A DNA stretch of 51,754 bases, from the NCBI RefSeq assembly GCF_016584115.1, contig NZ_NRSK01000021.1:1-51754 (forward strand), written 5' to 3'. The notes beneath the pieces were generated by a model, which was given only the letters and a program-made list of their open reading frames with translations, was not told the origin of the DNA and did no database searches. The position numbers were made by a program, and so were the translations under genes. Below are positions 36,273 to 46,800 of this stretch, piece by piece (the stretch's first letter is position 1; each line of letters opens with the position of its first letter). This DNA is from Ectothiorhodospira mobilis. Its GTDB lineage: Bacteria; Pseudomonadota; Gammaproteobacteria; Ectothiorhodospirales; Ectothiorhodospiraceae.

Positions 36273-37075
36273 TCAGCGGGTATGCAGGGCCTGGTCCCCC
36301 TTGAAGACCCAGGTGCGCGTGATCATGATCCGGTCGTGCTCCCGGCGCAGTTCCGGCGGGAAGGGGGCGAAGGGGGCGGCCAGTTCCACGATGCGCCGGG
36401 CGGCGTCGTCCAGGACCCGTTCCCCGGAACTGGCCGCCAGTTCCATCTCCAGGACCCGGCCCTCCCGGTCCAGCAGCACGCTCAGCACCAGCGAGCCCGT
36501 GAGCCGGCGGCGGCGGGCCTCGTCCGGGTAGTTGAGGTTGCCCACCCGCTCCACCTTGCGCACCCAGGCCTCCAGATAGGCGGCCTCCACGGCGGAGCGG
36601 GCGCTCAGGGCATCCAGGTAGAGGGTGTCGGCCCGCGGGGCCCGGAGGCTGTCCCGGGCCGTGATCTGGGGGCTGAGGCGGGCCATGCGCAGGCTGCGCT
36701 GCACCAGCGTCGAGGTATCGGGGGGCGGCGAAGGTGCTCAGCAGCCCCGAGGCGGCGCTCGGGCAGGTCCCGCGGGGCCTGCCCCCGGCCCGGTTCCGGA
36801 CCGGTCACCGGGCTGCCGGGGCGGGCGTCCTCGGGGCCCTGGCCGACGGCGGCCTGGTCCACCTGGGCGATGCGCTCGGCGTGCTGCGGCGGGGTCTCGG
36901 AGTGCATCTGCACCAGCACCACCTCCACCCCGGCAGTGGAGTCATCGGGGCGTTCCGGCAGCAGGTCAAAGCCCAGGCCAAAGATCAGCAGGCCGTGCAC
37001 GGCCGCCGCCAGCAGGAGGGTCACACCCAGGCGGTCGCCGGGGCTTGCAGGGTGGGGTGGGGGCGGGGCGCTCAC
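36273..37075 (-). pseudogene. TonB-family energy transducer (TonB3-like), interrupted by a -1 frameshift
   Basis: Two frames together make one TonB-like protein. From GTG 37075 (overlapping the upstream stop as GTGA) frame 1 encodes a short basic start, a membrane segment LGVTLLLAAAVHGLLIFGLG and a Pro-rich periplasmic region to about 36726. The C-terminal TonB domain (VERVGNLNYPDEARRRRLTG, LVLSVLLDREGRVLEMEL) continues in another frame to 36273. The switch falls at a six-C run on the coding strand (36725-36720); seven C would restore one frame of about 267 residues. Unshifted, translation ends at 36605 without the TonB domain. P. aeruginosa tonB3, at this place between gshB and algH, is needed for twitching. 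Sequencing error, mutation or slippage are all possible. Confidence 0.75.
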
Positions 37076-37590
37076 CGGGCAGGCAGAAGCCGTCGATGCA
37101 TCATGGTCGCCATTGTACCGCTTAGCAGGCCGAAGGCCAGGGCGAAGGAGAGCAACACCGGCAGCAGGGTGAGCAGGGCCGGATGGGGGATGAACAGCCA
37201 CCAGGCCAGGAGGAACTGGCCCTGCATGTGCGCCAGGGCGGCGAGGACGGAGAGCCCCAAGGGGCTCAGGAAGCGGCCCGCCAGGCGGTGGGCCGCCCCC
37301 AGGACCAGCAGGCCGCAGGTGGCGCCGGCGGCGCTGAGCCAGAAGGTGGGGCTGAGGAAGGTGCCGAGGACCAGGCTGCCCGCCAGCACCCGCAGGGCCG
37401 TGACCCACAGGGCCGCGCGCCAGCCCAGCCACACCAGCACCAGCACGGTGATCACGTTGGCCATGCCCGGCTTCACCCCGGGCAGGGGGCTGGGCAGGGC
37501 GGTCTCCAGGAGGTGCACGGCGATGGCCAGGGCCGAGAGCCAGGCGATGCGGTGATCCTCCCGGGTGGGGGTCAGGGGGGTGGGGTCCAT
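37072..37590 (-). CDS. Gx transporter family / heptaprenyl diphosphate synthase component I-like membrane protein
   Basis: A 172-residue integral membrane protein with five or six hydrophobic helices. The segment HLLETALPSPLPGVKPGMAN is the hallmark of the Hpre_diP_synt_I (Gx transporter) family, followed by RVLAGSLVLGTFLSP and AHMQGQFLLAWW. The family name is historical; members are thought to be small-molecule carriers, and often sit beside NusG-domain-II and ApbE genes as here. It lies 13 bases after the NusG_II gene and overlaps the tonB start by 4 bases. Confidence 0.85.
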   Translation of the reverse strand: MDPTPLTPTREDHRIAWLSALAIAVHLLETALPSPLPGVKPGMANVITVLVLVWLGWRAALWVTALRVLAGSLVLGTFLSPTFWLSAAGATCGLLVLGAAHRLAGRFLSPLGLSVLAALAHMQGQFLLAWWLFIPHPALLTLLPVLLSFALAFGLLSGTMATMMHRRLLPAR

Positions 37591-37603
37591 GTCGCCGGGG
37601 GCG

Positions 37604-37963
37604 TCAGTAGTTGATGCTGTCGAAGCGTCCGCTATCCCCCAGCACCTCGATGAGGACGTGGTTGGGCAGGCTCACCGCCATGTCCCCGGCCTGGCGCAGC
37701 CAGCCCGCCCGCTGGCAGATGCCGCGGGAGCCGGGGGAGGCGGCGCAGCGGGCGGCGCCGTCGCGGATCTCCACCACAGTGATCCCGGCCGGGCCGGGCA
37801 CCTCCAGGCGCCGGGGCTCGTCCAGGGGCAGGCGTGCGATCTCGCGTTCGCCGGAGACGATGCGCACCTGGGTGGCGGGGGCGGCGGGGGACCAGAGCAG
37901 GACGTAGGCCCCGCCCACCAGGGCCGCCGCCAGCAGGATCACCAGGGCGTCCCCGCGGGTCAT
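37604..37963 (-). CDS. NusG domain II-containing membrane-anchored protein
   Basis: A 119-residue protein with one N-terminal membrane anchor (ALVILLAAALVGGAYVLLW) and an extracytoplasmic domain resembling NusG_II: QVRIVSGEREIARLPLDEPRRL, GPAGITVVEIRDGAARC, GSRGICQRAGWLRQAGDMAV and CxxxxxxxxC-spaced cysteines, ending PNHVLIEVLG. It overlaps apbE by 4 bases. The link to ApbE and the Gx transporter suggests an envelope redox or cofactor role; the exact function is unknown. Confidence 0.8.
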   Translation of the reverse strand: MTRGDALVILLAAALVGGAYVLLWSPAAPATQVRIVSGEREIARLPLDEPRRLEVPGPAGITVVEIRDGAARCAASPGSRGICQRAGWLRQAGDMAVSLPNHVLIEVLGDSGRFDSINY

Positions 37964-39036
37964 GGCCCTCCCACCGCAGCCGGTGTGCCGGGCAGGGGAT
38001 GGATGCGCTGCCCGGCCGGGGCCTCCCGGAAGGCCACCCGCTCCGCCATGGCCGGGGTCATGTGGGCCACCCCCTTCGCGTCCAGCAGCAGGACCTTGTC
38101 CACCCCCAGGCGGGCGGCGATGCGCGGCCAGTGTCCGGGGCCGGCGATGAACAGGGCGGTGCTGGCGGCATCCGCCAGCCCGGCGTCCTCGTGGATCACG
38201 GTCACGGAGCGGCTGCCCCGGGCGGGATAGCCGGTGCGCGGGTCCAGGATGTGGTGATAGCGCGTCTCCTTGTGGGTGAAATAGCGTTCATAGTCGCCGG
38301 AGGTGAACACCGCCTCGTCCCCCCGGATCTCGATCCCCGCCAGCACCCCCTGGCCGTCCGGGTCGCGGATGCCGATGCGCCAGGGGCGGTCGCCGGGGCG
38401 GCCGATGGCCCGCAGGTCGCCGCCGGCGTTGAGGATGGCGTTCTCGATCCCCAGGGCCTGCAGGTGATCCACCGCCCGGTGCACCCCGTAGCCCTTGGCG
38501 AAGGCCCCCAGGTCCAGCTGTACCGCCGGGTTCTGCGTGGACAGACGCCCGTCCTCCAGCTGCAGGTCCGCCATGTCCGGGTCCCGGGCCAGCAGGGCCG
38601 CCACCGCCTCCGGGGGTGGGGGCGGACCTGCCGCCTGGTCCGACTGGAAGCCCCACAGGGCGAAGAGCCGGCCCATGGCCGGGTTGAACAGCCCCTCGGT
38701 GCGTTGCGACAGGGCCCGGGCCTCCAGGATCGGGGCCAGTACCGCGGGGTCCGGCCGGATGGCCTCGCCCCGGGCCAGGGCCTGGTTGACCTCCTGCAGG
38801 GGACCGGGTTCCCAGGCGTGCCAGTTTCGGTGCATGCGGGTCAGGTCCGCGCGCACTGCATCGGCCCCGGCCCGGGCCAGGGCCGCGTCCCGGGTGTAGA
38901 CGTTCAGCTCCACCAGGGTGCCGAAGGCGAAGAAGCGCTCGCGATGGATCTCCGGACGGTCACAGCCCGCCAGCAGAAGCAGGGCGGCCAGCAGCAGCAC
39001 CGCGGTCCATGGCCGTCCGCGGCGGATCCCCGTCAT
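37960..39036 (-). CDS. apbE: FAD:protein FMN transferase (ApbE), lipoprotein
   Basis: Transfers FMN from FAD onto threonine or serine of periplasmic target proteins. A 358-residue lipoprotein: the signal peptide ends LLLAGC, lipidated cysteine at about residue 25. Core motifs are FFAFGTLVELNVYT, VQLDLGAFAKGYGVHRAVD, ILNAGGDLRAIG, SGDYERYF and HHILDPRTGYPA (metal and FAD site). No obvious FMN-acceptor motif protein or Rnf/Nqr subunit is in the window, so its target is unknown. It overlaps gshB and the NusG_II gene by 4 bases each. Confidence 0.94.
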   Translation of the reverse strand: MTGIRRGRPWTAVLLLAALLLLAGCDRPEIHRERFFAFGTLVELNVYTRDAALARAGADAVRADLTRMHRNWHAWEPGPLQEVNQALARGEAIRPDPAVLAPILEARALSQRTEGLFNPAMGRLFALWGFQSDQAAGPPPPPEAVAALLARDPDMADLQLEDGRLSTQNPAVQLDLGAFAKGYGVHRAVDHLQALGIENAILNAGGDLRAIGRPGDRPWRIGIRDPDGQGVLAGIEIRGDEAVFTSGDYERYFTHKETRYHHILDPRTGYPARGSRSVTVIHEDAGLADAASTALFIAGPGHWPRIAARLGVDKVLLLDAKGVAHMTPAMAERVAFREAPAGQRIHPLPGTPAAVGGP

Positions 39037-39998
39037 GCCGGTTCCCCCAGGCGCCGGGCGATGGCGGCCATCAGTTCCCCTCCGATGTCCAGGCCGTAGA
39101 GGGTGTCCAGTTCGCGGATGCAGGTGGGGCTGGTGACGTTGATCTCGGTGAGATACCGGCCGATGACGTCCAACCCCACGAACAGGAGACCTTTTTCCTT
39201 GAGTCTGGGGCCCACCTGGGTGCAGATCCAGCGGTCATGATCGGTCAGTTCCACCCCCTCGCCCCGGCCGCCGGCGGCCAGGTTGGCCCGGCCCTCCCCG
39301 GCGGCGGGGATGCGCGCCAGGGCGTAGGGCACGGGTTCCCCGTCGATGAGCAGGATGCGCTTGTCCCCCTGGGTGAATTCGGGCAGGAAGCGCTGCGCCA
39401 TGACCGTGCGCCGGCCGCGGTCGGTCACCGTCTCCAGGATGACGCCGGTGTTGCTGTCCCCGGGGGCCAGGCGGAACACCGAGGCTCCGCCCATGCCGTC
39501 CAGGGGCTTGACCACCAGGTCCCGTTCCCGGGCCAGGAACGCCCGGATCCGCGCCGGGTCGCGGGTCACCAGGGTCGGCGGGCAGCACTGGGGGAACCAG
39601 GCGGTGAACAGCTTCTCGTTGGCGTCCCGCAGGGCGGCGGGGTGGTTCACCACAAGGCAGCCCTCCGCCATGGCCTGTTCCAGCAGATAGGTGCTGTAGA
39701 CGTATTCCATGTCGAAGGGCGGGTCCTTGCGCATGAGGATCACCTGCAGTTCCGCCAGGGGATGGGTCCCGGGGGGACCCAGGGTGAACCAGTCGTCCGG
39801 GTCGTTGCGCACCTCCAGGGGGCGGGAACGGGCCCGGGCCCGGCCGTCCTCCAGGAACAGGTCCCCCTGTTCCATGTAGTGCAGGGACCAGCCCCGGGCC
39901 TGGGCGGCCAGGAGCAGGGCCAGGGTGGAGTCCTTGGCGAAGTGGATATCCCGGATCGGGTCCATGACCACGCCGAGGCGGATTCGCGGGCCGTTCAT
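39033..39998 (-). CDS. gshB: Glutathione synthetase
   Basis: ATP-grasp ligase joining gamma-glutamylcysteine and glycine. The 321 residues show LGVVMDPIRDIHFAKDSTLA, LMRKDPPFDMEYVYSTYLLE, NEKLFTAWFP, VVKPLDGMGGASVFRL, DKRILLIDGEPVPYALARIP and EINVTSPTCIRELD, all typical of GshB. Start ATG 39998 is favoured by GAGGA 6 bases upstream over ATG 40013. It diverges from pilG across 188 bases, as in P. aeruginosa, and heads the leftward apbE-NusG_II-Gx-tonB run. Confidence 0.96.
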   Translation of the reverse strand: MNGPRIRLGVVMDPIRDIHFAKDSTLALLLAAQARGWSLHYMEQGDLFLEDGRARARSRPLEVRNDPDDWFTLGPPGTHPLAELQVILMRKDPPFDMEYVYSTYLLEQAMAEGCLVVNHPAALRDANEKLFTAWFPQCCPPTLVTRDPARIRAFLARERDLVVKPLDGMGGASVFRLAPGDSNTGVILETVTDRGRRTVMAQRFLPEFTQGDKRILLIDGEPVPYALARIPAAGEGRANLAAGGRGEGVELTDHDRWICTQVGPRLKEKGLLFVGLDVIGRYLTEINVTSPTCIRELDTLYGLDIGGELMAAIARRLGEPA

Positions 39999-40099
39999 CG
40001 GGTCCTCGCGCATGACAGCAGGGGAAATGGGTAGATTGGATCGGACATCACCACAAGATAACCCACTGTCGACGATTTCACACACCGTGGCACCGGCGT

Positions 40100-40128
40100 T
40101 TGCGGGCTGCGGGAGCTTGCAGTAGATT
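40100..40128 (+). promoter_or_regulatory. Candidate pilG operon promoter
   Basis: TTGCGG (40100-40105), 17-base spacer, TAGATT (40123-40128), 58 bases before the pilG start, in the 188-base divergent gap with gshB. Judged by eye only; the region is locally AT-richer than its surroundings. No operator is recognised. Confidence 0.4.
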
Positions 40129-40186
40129 CGAGACTCTGTCCACAGATTCCAGGGCCCTACCGATTCCCGGGCCCGATGGGGGCGCC

Positions 40187-40615
40187 GTGAGCGAAGACAC
40201 CCGGGATGCAGACACCACGGATGCCGTTGACGCCGAGGGCCTGGACGGCCTCAAGGTGATGGTCATCGATGACAGCAAGACCATCCGGCGCACCGCCGAG
40301 ACACTGCTCAAGCGCCATGGCTGCCAGGTGATCACCGCCACCGACGGTTTCGAGGCCCTGGCCAAGATCGCCGAGCACCGGCCGGAGATCATCTTCGTGG
40401 ACATCATGATGCCCCGCCTGGACGGCTACCAGACCTGCGCCCTGATCAAGCACAACCGCCTGTTCCGCTCCACCCCGGTGATCATGCTCTCCAGCAAGGA
40501 CAGCATCTTCGACAAGGCCCGGGGGCGCATCGTGGGCTCGGAGCAGTACCTGACCAAACCGTTCACCCGGGACGACCTGCTGGGGGCCATCCGTGCCCAC
40601 GTGCACCGGGACTGA
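40187..40615 (+). CDS. pilG: Pil-Chp response regulator PilG
   Basis: A 142-residue single-domain CheY-like receiver that promotes pilus extension and cAMP signalling in the Pil-Chp pathway. GLKVMVIDDSKTIRRTAETL is nearly identical to Pseudomonas PilG. The phosphoacceptor is D72 (FVDIMMPRLDG), with MLSSKD and YLTKPF completing the site. GTG 40187 is chosen, giving a 20-residue acidic lead; a far upstream TTG would overlap the predicted promoter. First gene of the chemosensory operon. Confidence 0.95.
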   Translation: MSEDTRDADTTDAVDAEGLDGLKVMVIDDSKTIRRTAETLLKRHGCQVITATDGFEALAKIAEHRPEIIFVDIMMPRLDGYQTCALIKHNRLFRSTPVIMLSSKDSIFDKARGRIVGSEQYLTKPFTRDDLLGAIRAHVHRD

Positions 40616-40672
40616 CGCCATCCTCGCCGCGGCCCCGGCCGCGGGATCATGCCTGCCAAGGGGGATCCGCCC

Positions 40673-41038
40673 ATGAGCCGTATCCTGGTGGTTGATGATT
40701 CACCCACCGAGGTGCACGTCCTCAAGACCCTGCTGGAGCGGCACGGCCACGAGGTCCTCACCGCCACCAGCGGCGAGGAGGGCCTGGCCCAGGCGCGCTC
40801 GGGACGGCCCGACGTGATCCTCATGGACGTGGTCATGCCGGGCCTGAACGGCTTCCAGGCCACGCGCCAGCTGGCCCAGGACGAGGCCACCGCCGCCATA
40901 CCCGTCATCGTCGTCACCACCAAGGACCAGGAGACGGACCGGGTCTGGGCCCTGCGTCAGGGGGCCCGGGACTACATCGTCAAGCCGGTCTCGGAGCGGG
41001 ACCTGCTGGCGCGGCTGGACGACGTGCTGGGGCGATGA
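40673..41038 (+). CDS. pilH: Pil-Chp response regulator PilH
   Basis: A 121-residue CheY-like receiver, the same length as Pseudomonas PilH, which opposes PilG by promoting retraction or acting as a phosphate sink. ILVVDDSPTEVHVLKTLLER, phosphoacceptor in ILMDVVMPGLNGFQ, VVTTKDQETDRVWALRQGA and IVKPV are present. GGGGGA lies 7 bases before ATG 40673; an upstream in-frame ATG at 40649 is less well placed. The pilI start follows immediately. Confidence 0.95.
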   Translation: MSRILVVDDSPTEVHVLKTLLERHGHEVLTATSGEEGLAQARSGRPDVILMDVVMPGLNGFQATRQLAQDEATAAIPVIVVTTKDQETDRVWALRQGARDYIVKPVSERDLLARLDDVLGR

Positions 41039-41602
41039 ATGGCGGCGACGCGGGCACACCACCAGGCCGTCAGCGATCCGTTCGCCTATCTGGTCTCGGT
41101 GGAGCGCCGGGGCCGGGCCCTGGGGGGGCAGATGCCCCTCCAGGACGAACTGCGTGGTGCCTGGAAGGGCGTGCTGTTCCACCTGCGCGGACAGCCCCTG
41201 CTGGCCCCCATGGACCAGGTGGCGGAGATCATCACCCCGCCCCCCTGCACCCGCATCCCCGGGGTCAAGCCCTGGGCCCTGGGCATGGCCAACATGCGCG
41301 GCAATCTCCTGCCCCTCATGGACCTGCAGGGGTGGCTGTTCGGCGAGAACCAGGCCTTCGATCCGCGCCGGCGGCGGGTGCTGGTGATGAACCACCGGGG
41401 GGTTCACGCCGGGCTCCTGGTGGAGTCGGTGGTGGGCATGAAGCACTTCTGGCGGGAGGAGTGGATGGATCAGCCGCCCCCCGTGGAGCCCCCCCTCCAG
41501 CCCCATGTCATCGGGGCCTACCGGCGCGGGGAGGAGTACCTGCCGGTGTTCAGCCTGCACGAACTGGTGGATGACGAGACCTTCATGAACATCTCCGCCT
41601 GA
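41039..41602 (+). CDS. pilI: CheW-like adaptor PilI
   Basis: A 187-residue CheW-domain protein coupling the receptor PilJ to the kinase Chp[41 protein letters not shown] and [13 protein letters not shown] are the CheW hallmarks, and [20 protein letters not shown] the second half. The ATG directly abuts the pilH stop (TGAATG), so coupling is likely. Confidence 0.94.
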   Translation: MAATRAHHQAVSDPFAYLVSVERRGRALGGQMPLQDELRGAWKGVLFHLRGQPLLAPMDQVAEIITPPPCTRIPGVKPWALGMANMRGNLLPLMDLQGWLFGENQAFDPRRRRVLVMNHRGVHAGLLVESVVGMKHFWREEWMDQPPPVEPPLQPHVIGAYRRGEEYLPVFSLHELVDDETFMNISA

Positions 41603-41672
41603 GGCATTGCGGCCCCGGGCGGGCCGGCCAAGGCGGGCCGAGTTGACGACGCAGAGGCATCGAGGAGAGACG

Positions 41673-43748
41673 ATGAATCCGCCTTCCAGCGAAGGGGCCG
41701 TCCAGCGGGGGCTGGGTCGCGGAACCGGGATCCTCACCGCCCTCCTGGGGGTGTTCATCCTGCTTACGGTCACCACCCTGATCTACTACACCCTGCAGGT
41801 GGGGGAAACCCGCCGTCATGCCGCCCTGGTGGGGGAGCAGACCCGGGTGGCCCAGGAACTGGCGCTGCTGGAGGCGGGTGCCTCCCCGCAGCGGATGCGC
41901 ACCCTGAGGGACCGGTTCGACGCCGCCCTGCAGCGTCTGGACGCCGGGGTCCCGGCGAAGCTGCGCAGGCCCCTGGCCTCGGTGGAGGCCACCTGGCAGG
42001 GGATGCGTCCGGCCCTGGACGAGATCGTCGATGCCGGTGCCTGGCTGGAAGAGGCCCGCCGTCTGGCCGTGCCGGCCCAGGAGGACCTGCGGGACCTGGA
42101 AGAGGCCGCCTCGGCCACCGCCCGGGCCCTGGCCGACGCCAATGCCGGCTCCACGGCCGTCCACCGCGCCAGCCGGCTGGCCCTCACGGCCCGGGATCTG
42201 CGCCGGGACCTGTCCCTGGTGACGGCGGGGGAGGGGATGCCGGAGGCGGCGCGCCGCCTGCGCGGCGGTCTGGAGAACGCCACGGAGGACCTGGATACCC
42301 TGCTGCAGGTCGTGCCCCCGGCGCGCCGTGGGGGGGATTCGGCCGCAGGCCAGGGTCTGGAGCGCATTCAGGGGCGCATGCAGGCCCTGACCCCGCCGCT
42401 GGAGGGGATCCTGGAACTGGCGCCGCGCCTCACCCCGGTGGGGGCGGCACAGGAACGTCTGGAGGCGGGGGGCGAAGGGCTGCTGGATGCGGTGGATGCC
42501 TTGCGCGAGGCCGTGGACGCCCGCGCCGCGGGCCTTAACCTCTGGGTGATCCTGGGTTATGTCCTGGCCGCCCTGGCCGTGGCCACCGTGGGCCTGCTGG
42601 CCTATCTCTTCCACCGGGACGCCCAGCGTCGCCTGGCGGTCACCGGGGAGCAGAACCGGCGCAACCAGCGGGCCATCCTGCGCCTGCTGGACGAGATGAC
42701 CAACCTGGCGGAGGGGGATCTCACGGTCCACGCCACCGTCACCGAGGACATCACCGGGGCCATCGCCGACGCGGTCAACTATGCCATCGACGCCCTCAGG
42801 AGCCTGGTGACCACCATCAACCAGACGGCCCTGCAGATCTCCAACGCCGCGGTGAAGACCCAGGCCACGGCACTGCGCCTGGCGGATGCCTCCAACCGCC
42901 AGGCCAGCGAGATCACCTCCGCCTCCTCCGCGGTCATCGACATGGCCGATTCCATCGAGCAGGTGTCCCGCTCCGCCGACACCTCCGCCGAGGTGGCGCA
43001 GAAATCGGTGCAGATCGCCTCCAAGGGGGCCCTCACCGTGCGCAAGACCATCGACGGCATGGACACCATCCGTGAGCAGATCCAGGAGACCTCCAAGCGC
43101 ATCAAGCGCCTGGGGGAATCCTCCCAGGAGATCGGTGACATCGTCAGCCTCATCACCGACATCGCCGACCAGACCAACATCCTGGCCCTCAACGCCGCCA
43201 TCCAGGCCTCCTCCGCCGGCGAGGCCGGGCGCGGTTTCGCCGTGGTGGCCGACGAGGTGCAGCGCCTGGCGGAACGTTCCTCCAATGCCAGCAAGCGCAT
43301 CGAGGCCCTGGTGAAGACCATCCAGGCGGATACCCGCGAGGCGGTGGCCTCCATGGAACAGTCCACGGCCAATGTGGTCAGCGGTGCCCGCCTGGCCTTC
43401 GATGCCGGCGATGCCCTGGCGGAGATCGAGGGGGTCTCCCACCAGCTGGCGGAGCTCATCGACACCATCTCCACGGCGGCCCGCCAGCAGTCGGAAGTGG
43501 CCCAGAATATCTCCAGTACCATGAACGTGATCCAGGAGATCACCATGCAGACCTCCGACGGCACCAACGAGACGGCGGTCTCCATCGGCAACCTGGCCAG
43601 CCTGGCCTCGGAACTGCGCCGCTCGGTCTCCGGTTTCAAGCTGCCCGAAGGGGCGGATGTGGTGGACCCGGCCCCTGCCGGGGAGGCGGAACGGCCACTG
43701 GCCGCTGCGGACGGCAAGGAGGAACGGGATGATGGCACCGGGGCCTGA
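41673..43748 (+). CDS. pilJ: Type IV pilus chemoreceptor PilJ
   Basis: A 691-residue methyl-accepting chemotaxis protein of the Pil-Chp system. Membrane segments lie at about 18-40 ([20 protein letters not shown]) and 289-311, enclosing a periplasmic helical sensor of about 245 residues. The conserved signalling hairpin tip appears in [20 protein letters not shown] followed by [20 protein letters not shown]. Start ATG 41673 has GAGGAG. Candidate methylation helices are present, yet no pilK or chpB methyltransferase/esterase gene is nearby. Confidence 0.95.
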   Translation: MNPPSSEGAVQRGLGRGTGILTALLGVFILLTVTTLIYYTLQVGETRRHAALVGEQTRVAQELALLEAGASPQRMRTLRDRFDAALQRLDAGVPAKLRRPLASVEATWQGMRPALDEIVDAGAWLEEARRLAVPAQEDLRDLEEAASATARALADANAGSTAVHRASRLALTARDLRRDLSLVTAGEGMPEAARRLRGGLENATEDLDTLLQVVPPARRGGDSAAGQGLERIQGRMQALTPPLEGILELAPRLTPVGAAQERLEAGGEGLLDAVDALREAVDARAAGLNLWVILGYVLAALAVATVGLLAYLFHRDAQRRLAVTGEQNRRNQRAILRLLDEMTNLAEGDLTVHATVTEDITGAIADAVNYAIDALRSLVTTINQTALQISNAAVKTQATALRLADASNRQASEITSASSAVIDMADSIEQVSRSADTSAEVAQKSVQIASKGALTVRKTIDGMDTIREQIQETSKRIKRLGESSQEIGDIVSLITDIADQTNILALNAAIQASSAGEAGRGFAVVADEVQRLAERSSNASKRIEALVKTIQADTREAVASMEQSTANVVSGARLAFDAGDALAEIEGVSHQLAELIDTISTAARQQSEVAQNISSTMNVIQEITMQTSDGTNETAVSIGNLASLASELRRSVSGFKLPEGADVVDPAPAGEAERPLAAADGKEERDDGTGA

Positions 43749-43856
43749 AGTGACGCGGCCGTCCCGGCGGGCCCATCGCTCCCGTTGGCCGAACCCCTGC
43801 CTGCCGGTGGCCGCGGCCGGTCCCGAAGTGCGGGCGCCATGGGGACAGGGTGTGTC

Positions 43857-46800
43857 ATGAGACAAGAGCATCGCGATTACAACGCCCTGCGCTGGCTCCG
43901 GCAGGGGCTGGAGGCCCTGCTGGGGGAGGCCCGCATCGCCCTGGAGGCCTATCTGGAGGAAGGCCGCGATCCCGCGCACCTGGAGACCCTGCGCCAGCAC
44001 CTGGACCAGGCCCGGTGGACCCTGGAGATGGTGGAGCTGCACGGCGCCGTCCTGCTCCTGCAGGAATCCGCCGCCCTGGTGGATGCCCTGCGGGACGGCC
44101 AGGTCACGGAAACCGAGGAAGCGGCGGAGGTCCTCATGCGGGCTATCCTGCAACTGCCGGACTACCTGGAGCATGTGCGTACCGGTCACGGGGATTTCCC
44201 CATCGTCCTCCTGCCCCTGCTCAACGACCTGCGCACCATGCGCCAGGCGGACCTGCTGAGCGAGAGTGTCCTCTTCCTGCCCGATCTGGAACGGGCCCCG
44301 CTGCCCCCGGAGGCCCCTTCCGGTGCGGCGGAGGATGTGCGCACCTGGGCCCGTGCCCATCGCCAGCACTATCAACTCGGCCTGCTGGGGGTGTTGCGGG
44401 GGCAGGACCCCGGCAACGCCCTGCGGCGCATGGACCGGGTGATGGACGGACTCTACCGCCGCACCCGGGAACCGCGGCTGCGCCGCCTGTTCTGGATCGC
44501 CTCCGCCCTCACCCGGGCCCTGGCCGGGGGCGGTCTGGAGGCGGGGGCCGCCGTGAAGCAGCTCCTGGGCCAGCTGGACCGGCAGATCCGCCGCCTCGTC
44601 GACGCCGGGGAGACGGACCTGGCCGGGGGCATCCCCGAGGAACTGGTGCGCAATCTCCTGTACTACGTGGGTCGCGCCCGCGGGGGGGATCCCCGGGTCG
44701 ATGAGGTGCGCCGGGCCTTTCACCTGGACCGGCTCCTGCCCGCCGGGGAGGACGCGGACACGGCCCGGGAGACACTGGGTGCCCCCGATTCCGCACTCAT
44801 GGGCAGCGTCAGCAAGGCCCTGCGGGAGGAACTGGCGGAGATCAAGGACCGCCTGGATGTGTTCATGCACACCGGCGGCCGCAACCCGGAGGAACTCTCC
44901 CCCCTGGTGGAGCGGCTGCGGGGCATGGCCGACACCCTCTCCATGCTGGGCATGGGCGAGGCCCGGGAGACCGCCCTGAAGGAGGCCGGGCTCCTGGAGG
45001 CCATGGCCGGGGGGCAGCAGGCGGCGGATGAGCAGCGGCTCATGCAGGCGGCGGCGGAACTGCTGCATGTGGAATCGGCCCTGGACGCCGCCGTCGCCGG
45101 ACCGGGCCCGCAAGGGGAAGGGGATACCGGCCTGCCCGCCACCCTGGCTGGTCTGGCGCCGGGGGAATCCCGGGCCGTCCTGAAGGCCCTCTTCCATGCC
45201 GCCCTGGAGGACATGCAGCGCATCAAGGGGGCCGTGCTGGAGGCCACCGGCGCCGGCGAGGGGGGCGGCGATCCCGGGGATATCCCCGCACGGGTGGAGG
45301 CCATCCGTGGTGGACTCGCCATGCTGGAACTGAGCCGGGGGACGGCCCTCATGGAGGGGATCGGACAGGCCCTGGGGGCGATCCTGCCCCGGGGGGAACG
45401 GGCGGATCCCGCGACCCTGGCGGATCTGGCGGAGGCCATCACCGCGGCGGAGTGTTATCTGGAGGCCCTGGATTCCGGCGTCGGGGATGCACAGACCCTG
45501 CTGGATATTGGCGCCGGGGCCCTGCAACGCCTGGGCTTCCCCATGCCGGAGGCGGCATCTCCCGATGCGGCCCCGGCCCCGGAAGGATCCACTGCCGAAG
45601 AGCCCCCTTTTGCCGGGGAGAGCACACTCCACCCCCCCATGCCGGAGGCCGGGGCCACCGTCGCCGATGCGCAGGCACGGATCCTGGTCACCCCCGAGCG
45701 GTTGCCGGAGGAGGGGGAGGGGGCCTGGCCCGCGTCCTTCGACACCACCGGCGATGGCGAGCCCCCGCCCGCAGACGATGGTGCGGCGGCATCGGAGGTT
45801 GTCCCGGAGGAGGCGCCGCCCGCCGCACCACAGACCCCCTGGGCCGTACTCGCCGGGGAGGCCGATCCGGATATCCTGGAGGTCTTCCTGGAGGAGGCCG
45901 ACGAGGAACTGGAACGCATCCGCGAACACCTTCCCTGCTGGCTGGATGATGCGCAAGACGGCGATGCCCTGACCACGGTGCGCCGCGCCTACCACACCCT
46001 CAAGGGCAGCGGTCGCCTGGTGGGGGCCGAGCTGCTGGGGGAGTTCGCCTGGGTCAATGAGGATCTGCTCAACCGGGTCCTCGACGGCACCGTGGCCGCC
46101 GATGCCCGGGTACAGGCCCTGGCGCGGGAGGCCCTGGAGGCCCTGCCGCACCTGGTGGCGCAGATCCGGGGCGGCGACGCGCCGCCCATGGACATCCCCG
46201 CCCTGATGCAGCGGGCCCGGGATCTGGCCCGCGGCGGGGGGGAGTCCCCTGCCGCAGAACCGGCACCGGAGGTGGCCCCGCCTTCATCCCCGCAGGGGGC
46301 CACCGGCGAGCCCCCTGCGGGCGGGGCGGCCCGGGGCCGGCTGGATCCGGTGCTGCTGGACATCTATCGCGGTGAGACCCTCCAGCACCTGCAGGTGCTG
46401 GAGGCGGCCCTGGCCGTGGCCCGGGAGGACCCCGGGGGGCTTCGGGTCAACCCGGAACTCCAGCGCGCCGTGCACACCCTCAACGGCAGCGCCCGCACTG
46501 CGGGTGTCCCGGAGACGGCGCAGGTCTGCAAGGCCTGCGAGGGCTATCTGCAGGCCTGCGCCGAACACCATCCGCCCCGGGCCGATGCCCCGGGAATCGC
46601 CGCCCTGGAGGATCTGGCCATCCATGTCCGGGCCGTGCTGGCCGCCCTGGAGGCACCGGGGAGCGAAGTGCCCCAGGCCCCGGAACTGGAGAACCGTTTC
46701 CAGGGGTTGCGGGAGGCGGTGGAGTCCGGGACGCAGCAGCAGATCGGGGCCGCACCCCCGGGCCAGGAAGAGGCCGTGTCGGCGGTAGGGGAAGGGTCCG

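Noticed and set aside
40100-40186. A TTG start adding 29 residues to PilG
   Set aside because: PilG proteins are short single receivers, and the extra codons coincide with the best promoter candidate.
41583-46151. A 1522-codon open frame on the minus strand opposite pilJ and chpA
   Set aside because: Its translation is low-complexity Gly/Gln/His/Pro-rich sequence, a usual by-product of high-GC codon bias on the opposite strand; the plus-strand products are clear family members.
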